Positions 62,101-64,000 of a stretch of 64,000 nucleotides of DNA are shown here, in pieces. Source of the stretch: Prosthecobacter debontii (GTDB taxonomy: Bacteria; Verrucomicrobiota; Verrucomicrobiia; Verrucomicrobiales; Verrucomicrobiaceae); NCBI RefSeq assembly GCF_900167535.1, contig NZ_FUYE01000008.1:1-64000 (forward strand). Reading direction: 5' to 3'. Every line of letters starts with the position of its first letter. The first letter of the stretch is position 1. Under the pieces are notes generated by a model, which was given only the letters and a program-made list of their open reading frames with translations, had not been told where the DNA came from and did no database searches. Position numbers and translations under genes: made by a program.

Positions 62101-64000
62101 CAAAGCATTTGCAAGCCCATAACGCAAAGTGCCTCCAGCCAAGCTGGTCACACCGCTGTAATCTATAGCGGAATTCAAGGTGAGGATACCTTCTCCTGCT
62201 TTCCTAAAGCCGCCAGTCCCACCATTACCGATGCTATTGGCGAAAATGAGATCATGCCCGGCCGTATCCAAGGTGCCACCACCTGACAGCATTGTGATCG
62301 TGCGTGTCGAAAGATCATCCCCTGAATAGGTCGCTCCTAACCGAAGAGTCCCACCTGCAAATAACAAGCGTCCACTGTCACCGCCCATGTGGTCCAAATC
62401 CCCGATTTCCAAGATCCCTTCGTTGAGGGCAACATCACTGATCGCCGTGTTATTGCCACTGAGCACCAGTGCACCTGGCCCCGATTTGGTCAGTTTGGCT
62501 CCGGCCGTCACCAACGGAGACTGAATGCTGGCTGAACTTCCCATCACATGGAACACATACTCTCCAGCGGTCGCACTAACTTCGATCCCAGCGAATCCAC
62601 TGATGATCGAACTGCCTGTGCCGCTGAATAAGAAACCTCCACTTTGAACTGTCAGATTGCCTGTATCAGCCCCTGTGAGGTTGACCTCACTGCTCCCTGT
62701 CGCCACAAGAAGTGAACGAATGGCCTTCGATCCACTGGCTGCGACAATCGATTGGCTTAGCAAGACGTTTTCAGAGCTGCTCGTGATTCCCCATGAGGTA
62801 GCATCGCTGACATTGGCATATTCAGTTGCTAAGTTAAGTGGACGCCAAGCGGCATTCGCAGCTCCTGTCGTGGTCAGAAAGGTATCCGAAGCGGCAACAC
62901 CTCCTGAGGAGGAGCCGATCGCCCAAGGAATCACTGGCAAACTGGTGCCTGTGCCAGAGCCATAGGCTCCCACAAAGACGGATCCCGATTGGAATTGTCC
63001 CCGAGGATTAGCGGTATTCTGAGTAGCGGTTCCACGCAGAACCATGGTTGCTTGATTTTCACGGCTGACACTAGCTGCGCGCAAAGCAGCTAAAGCGCTG
63101 GTTCCCGTTGATGAAGTTTCCACACGAATCGAACTGACGCCCGAGCCGAAGGTTACTTGGCCAATCAATTCCGTATAACCACCGTTCTGATCATGGCGTA
63201 AAAACAGGGAATCGGTCGTCGAACCGCCACTGTTCAACACGAAGCTGACATTGTCTGCAATGCGCCCGGGCGTAGAACTGATCAGGCTAATGCCATTATG
63301 CTCAATGAACAGGCTCCCCCCGTTACTGATATTGACCGTCATTCCATCAGCGAGCTGGGTGAGCTGATTGTTGTTGCCATTGATATCTAAAGTTAATCGA
63401 CCACCAATGATATTGAGAGCTCCCTCTGATCCAAGATCGATCAATCCATCCGTGACTGTTAAAGCGCCAGCTCCAATCTTCGTCAAGATGGCCGAGCTGC
63501 CATCCGAACTGATATTGCCGAAGTAGTTGCCGGAAGCCGTTTGATTGATCGTCAACTCCTGCCCCCCGGCAATTTTGATCTCCATGTTCTTATAATTCGT
63601 CGAACTGCCTCCCGACAAAGATCCGATGACCTCGGAATCCATGACTTCAAGAGTTGTTCCGGAAGGATCGAGGATGACCGCACCATAATCGCCAATGGCA
63701 CCACCACCTTGAAGACGCACCGTGCCTCCAGCTAAACGCAGGGTTCCATTGGAATTATTCGTTAGGCCATCGATGACCATCAGCCCAGTGCCAGCCTTGG
63801 TCATATTCATGTTCCCAGAGATGCGTGATCCGATGGTGAGAGTCGCAGCACCGTCGTGTGTCACGATCCATTCATTGGCGATGCTGCTTGTAATGAGCCC
63901 CCCAGTGATGGCCAAATTGCCCGAACTTACATTACTGGTGATTAACAGCCCTCCACTGGCAACATCGAAAATATCATTGGCTCCGATGTTGATCGTGGCG
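56125..64000 (-). CDS. giant autotransporter-repeat protein with PEP-CTERM sorting signal (5' end beyond window)
   Basis: A single frame is open from the right edge to a TAG at 56125, giving at least 2620 residues; the true start and any signal peptide lie beyond 64000. The protein is built from autotransporter-associated beta-strand repeats (pattern LTKSGAGTLVLTGTNTYDGG and variants, repeated dozens of times), with few Cys and many Gly, Thr, Asn and Ser. Residues near the end form VVPEPTRLLLFGLGLVALV followed by MRRRRSR: a PEP-CTERM sorting signal with VPEP motif, TM helix and basic tail, recognised by exosortase. A large surface-exposed adhesin- or matrix-like protein is likely. Two modules are paralogous. 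Confidence 0.9.
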   Translation of the reverse strand, partial: ATINIGANDIFDVASGGLLITSNVSSGNLAITGGLITSSIANEWIVTHDGAATLTIGSRISGNMNMTKAGTGLMVIDGLTNNSNGTLRLAGGTVRLQGGGAIGDYGAVILDPSGTTLEVMDSEVIGSLSGGSSTNYKNMEIKIAGGQELTINQTASGNYFGNISSDGSSAILTKIGAGALTVTDGLIDLGSEGALNIIGGRLTLDINGNNNQLTQLADGMTVNISNGGSLFIEHNGISLISSTPGRIADNVSFVLNSGGSTTDSLFLRHDQNGGYTELIGQVTFGSGVSSIRVETSSTGTSALAALRAASVSRENQATMVLRGTATQNTANPRGQFQSGSVFVGAYGSGTGTSLPVIPWAIGSSSGGVAASDTFLTTTGAANAAWRPLNLATEYANVSDATSWGITSSSENVLLSQSIVAASGSKAIRSLLVATGSSEVNLTGADTGNLTVQSGGFLFSGTGSSIISGFAGIEVSATAGEYVFHVMGSSASIQSPLVTAGAKLTKSGPGALVLSGNNTAISDVALNEGILEIGDLDHMGGDSGRLLFAGGTLRLGATYSGDDLSTRTITMLSGGGTLDTAGHDLIFANSIGNGGTGGFRKAGEGILTLNSAIDYSGVTSLAGGTLRYGLANALPSGADIAFEGGTLDLGGYSTTLGGITMNANGILNVETDLTVNGTLLNVGGTRTLSFTGGGTTTVNGDVQLANTTTSRTLVLSVLDGGTVIVKGSVINGTASASALQKTGDGLLELRARNAYHGTTTVGSSTAVGGTLKLTGDATLSPGNLTLNNGAVLLETSVSNQSVATLTMGGGPAGTSSLIAIGSGITLTPSAISFSATNNNQTAVIQGDGTLNLGSNGITVTVNNSSIVEVDMSWEMDTVIGSGLFIKAGAGTLDIRGVTNYNFTGSYQINAGAILGLGAIESNLVLNGGVYEDSGTFTRSLGTGNNQVQWLGTGGGGFSARGGLLTVAFAGATDPLVWGSTAFFVPSGAPLIFGSTTADDVVDFTHDINLNGAARTIQVVDNPTVTTDKAVLSGDITGGTITKTGNGTLQLSGTNSFTGPIIINGQNGTLEFSSEANLGGSGTDISLQSGYLSFVGDSSLTINNVININPGTDSQTVSLQNLAANGTNDAVITFAGAINTGANILTLAGSGAGVISSGIVQTGTAADVYVTSGTWTLRGSSTLADDLVAQGPTAVLNLDGTGIISHSSGSSNGLYSRNGAIVNLLADNPFVEPGGLDFILLGDSGGVLPGTLNMNGFSLTTPRLDLGQVGADLTGVVTGSGTLTVNTAINLYRGSVEANLAGAGAIVKNGQGEVLFSGDNSGLNGSTSLINGTLRLNYEDHNTRKIASGLLNLYGGALIVEGSSLGDTVETVASLNIGGGVGTNLGASTVEVIHGSGHSATLNLGDITRSTVGGTVNFVTSSSSAISTSSINPLGLTSLGGWATFGCAAFATIDAGNIVAVNTVAKDNVSSWNLSDNVTDSSGYAGILGASSVNSIVFNAASGSSLMIADDIRFTITSGGILVTANAGSGGISGGLITSGLPVGTSTSLTELLIHQYSSNDFTVTSRLNGNLALTKSGTGILIVDGYNLYTGQTTINAGTLSVMGGKAIGDRSIVNIKNRPDAILDLNNSSETVAGLTGGGVDGGTVKIGSGTLHVLNNSGTTPVFIGVIEGSGTFIKSGANTQELEGNSLDFTGDVIVNRGLLHLDSGAGALPSAATITLNAAELLSDQDQSGNRDRLGNSTIVTLNNTAGTRGLWLRTQSQNAARADTVGGVILGAGHNVIQATNDGGAQGTSQVGTLTITNFSRQSHATALVRGQNLGGGSGIRGRITMPSAPAGSIGGGGAAGSTTITIAPYLIGVAGLAGSTTDANVALELGNSFVTWVSSGEGLRPLNLTTEYTLNQIGYNGLSGVTANNVRFAANPDAVLAGGSKTINALVLDSSTAALTINGDSADALTLASGALLATTTTATNAISLGGFSELKTATNEYIVFVTNAANTLTVSTTLSSQASLTKSGAGTLVLTGTNTYDGGTWFNQGVIEAAAIANLGTGDFAFEGGSLRWGTGASFDITTRSVTLGLGGAIFDTNGNNITFNQAFGNGGLGGFSKIGAGDLTLNAIGNFSGPVSLSAGSLILGVANALPTMTNLTLSGGFLDVGAFDLTLGSLDFLANATIDGAANLTFKGDFNQSTGSRTLTINNTGTTTFDGDLMIITNASTTARTLGLSIGSGATVVINSQITDGSASGALSKSGVGTLVLNSANFYTGLTTLNGGTTIIGDSGALGSAVGALTLTSGTLQGNGTGEKVIARNVSQGGTFVIAGDDKITFTGTWLNNTGSRTLTVDSTGGVELAGQVDLSEHATTGRTLTVNGSGNVIISGSVTNGVGTGNSALTYSGTGRLTLSNANTYGGTTRVSSGMLVVSNTLGSATGTGSVIVDAAGTLAGSGSISGSVTLFGRLSPGNVDATGNGLFGQLTVGTITVNTGSELFFQLGGATISDPLGVAQYLDDPGSFTFPNSWLQYESGVTQHDQLYISNTGAPTLTTTITISDTYLNGYVPQYGDVFQIVDWASLGTQGIGGIQNFNLPTDDWDTSWFNSAGIIIYVGVVPEPTRLLLFGLGLVALVMRRRRSR

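Noticed and set aside
1-64000. tRNA, rRNA, tmRNA or CRISPR array
   Set aside because: No cloverleaf with a TTCGAATCC-like arm, no conserved rRNA stretches and no regularly spaced direct repeats were seen; by-eye searching could miss a degenerate case.

Overview
The window reads as chromosomal DNA of a Gram-negative bacterium of the Verrucomicrobiota, probably near Prosthecobacter or Verrucomicrobium. That placement is inferred from gene content: several secreted DUF1080 and PQQ-like beta-propeller proteins, a very large autotransporter-repeat protein with a PEP-CTERM tail, apolipoprotein N-acyltransferase, many lipoproteins, and numerous start codons preceded by pyrimidine-rich leaders without a Shine-Dalgarno motif. 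No rRNA, tRNA, prophage or CRISPR array was seen.

Layout. 1-392 is the N-terminus of an IS1380-like transposase cut by the window edge. 0.6-4.3 kb holds a sugar isomerase, then a lipoprotein/HAD/folB/ECF sigma/putative anti-sigma run. 4.3-9.3 kb holds an amino acid permease, a Tat-exported superoxide dismutase, an unknown secreted protein and an SpmA-SpmB-like membrane protein. 9.4-12.9 kb is a rightward trio: a CarH-like B12-dependent MerR regulator, an FAH-family keto-deoxy-sugar-acid dehydratase and a 2-oxoglutarate semialdehyde dehydrogenase, which resembles the end of an oxidative pentose/uronate pathway. 13-18.3 kb has an RlmI-type methyltransferase, a dipeptide epimerase with an M20 peptidase, a GNAT protein, a membrane zinc-ribbon protein and EF-P.

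18.5-28.5 kb is the most accessory-looking part: a DUF4268 nuclease-like gene broken by an in-frame TGA, a HEPN-motif protein, a five-gene leftward cluster of secreted and membrane proteins, a CocE/NonD hydrolase, and a segment at 27.0-28.4 kb that looks like integron gene-cassette DNA. In it, a gene ends inside the R'' box of a 94-bp attC-like site, a matching core box lies just before its start, and a cluster of REP-like palindromes and a separate inverted-repeat element flank it.

28.5-56 kb is mostly core metabolism and envelope: pyruvate dehydrogenase E1-beta and E2, a PaaK-like adenylate-forming enzyme, trpA-dapF-dapA, another DUF1080 protein, an MgtC/DUF4010 membrane protein, lnt, a subtilase, an NSS transporter with its small MetS-like subunit, an AttE-type ABC ATPase followed by a fused AttFG-AttH polypeptide, aspS, an NlpC/P60 hydrolase, a second beta-propeller protein, an RRM RNA-binding protein with a long structured leader, an M48 protease and a DJ-1/PfpI protein.

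56.1-64 kb is one leftward reading frame, open to the right edge, for the giant repeat protein with a PEP-CTERM sorting signal.
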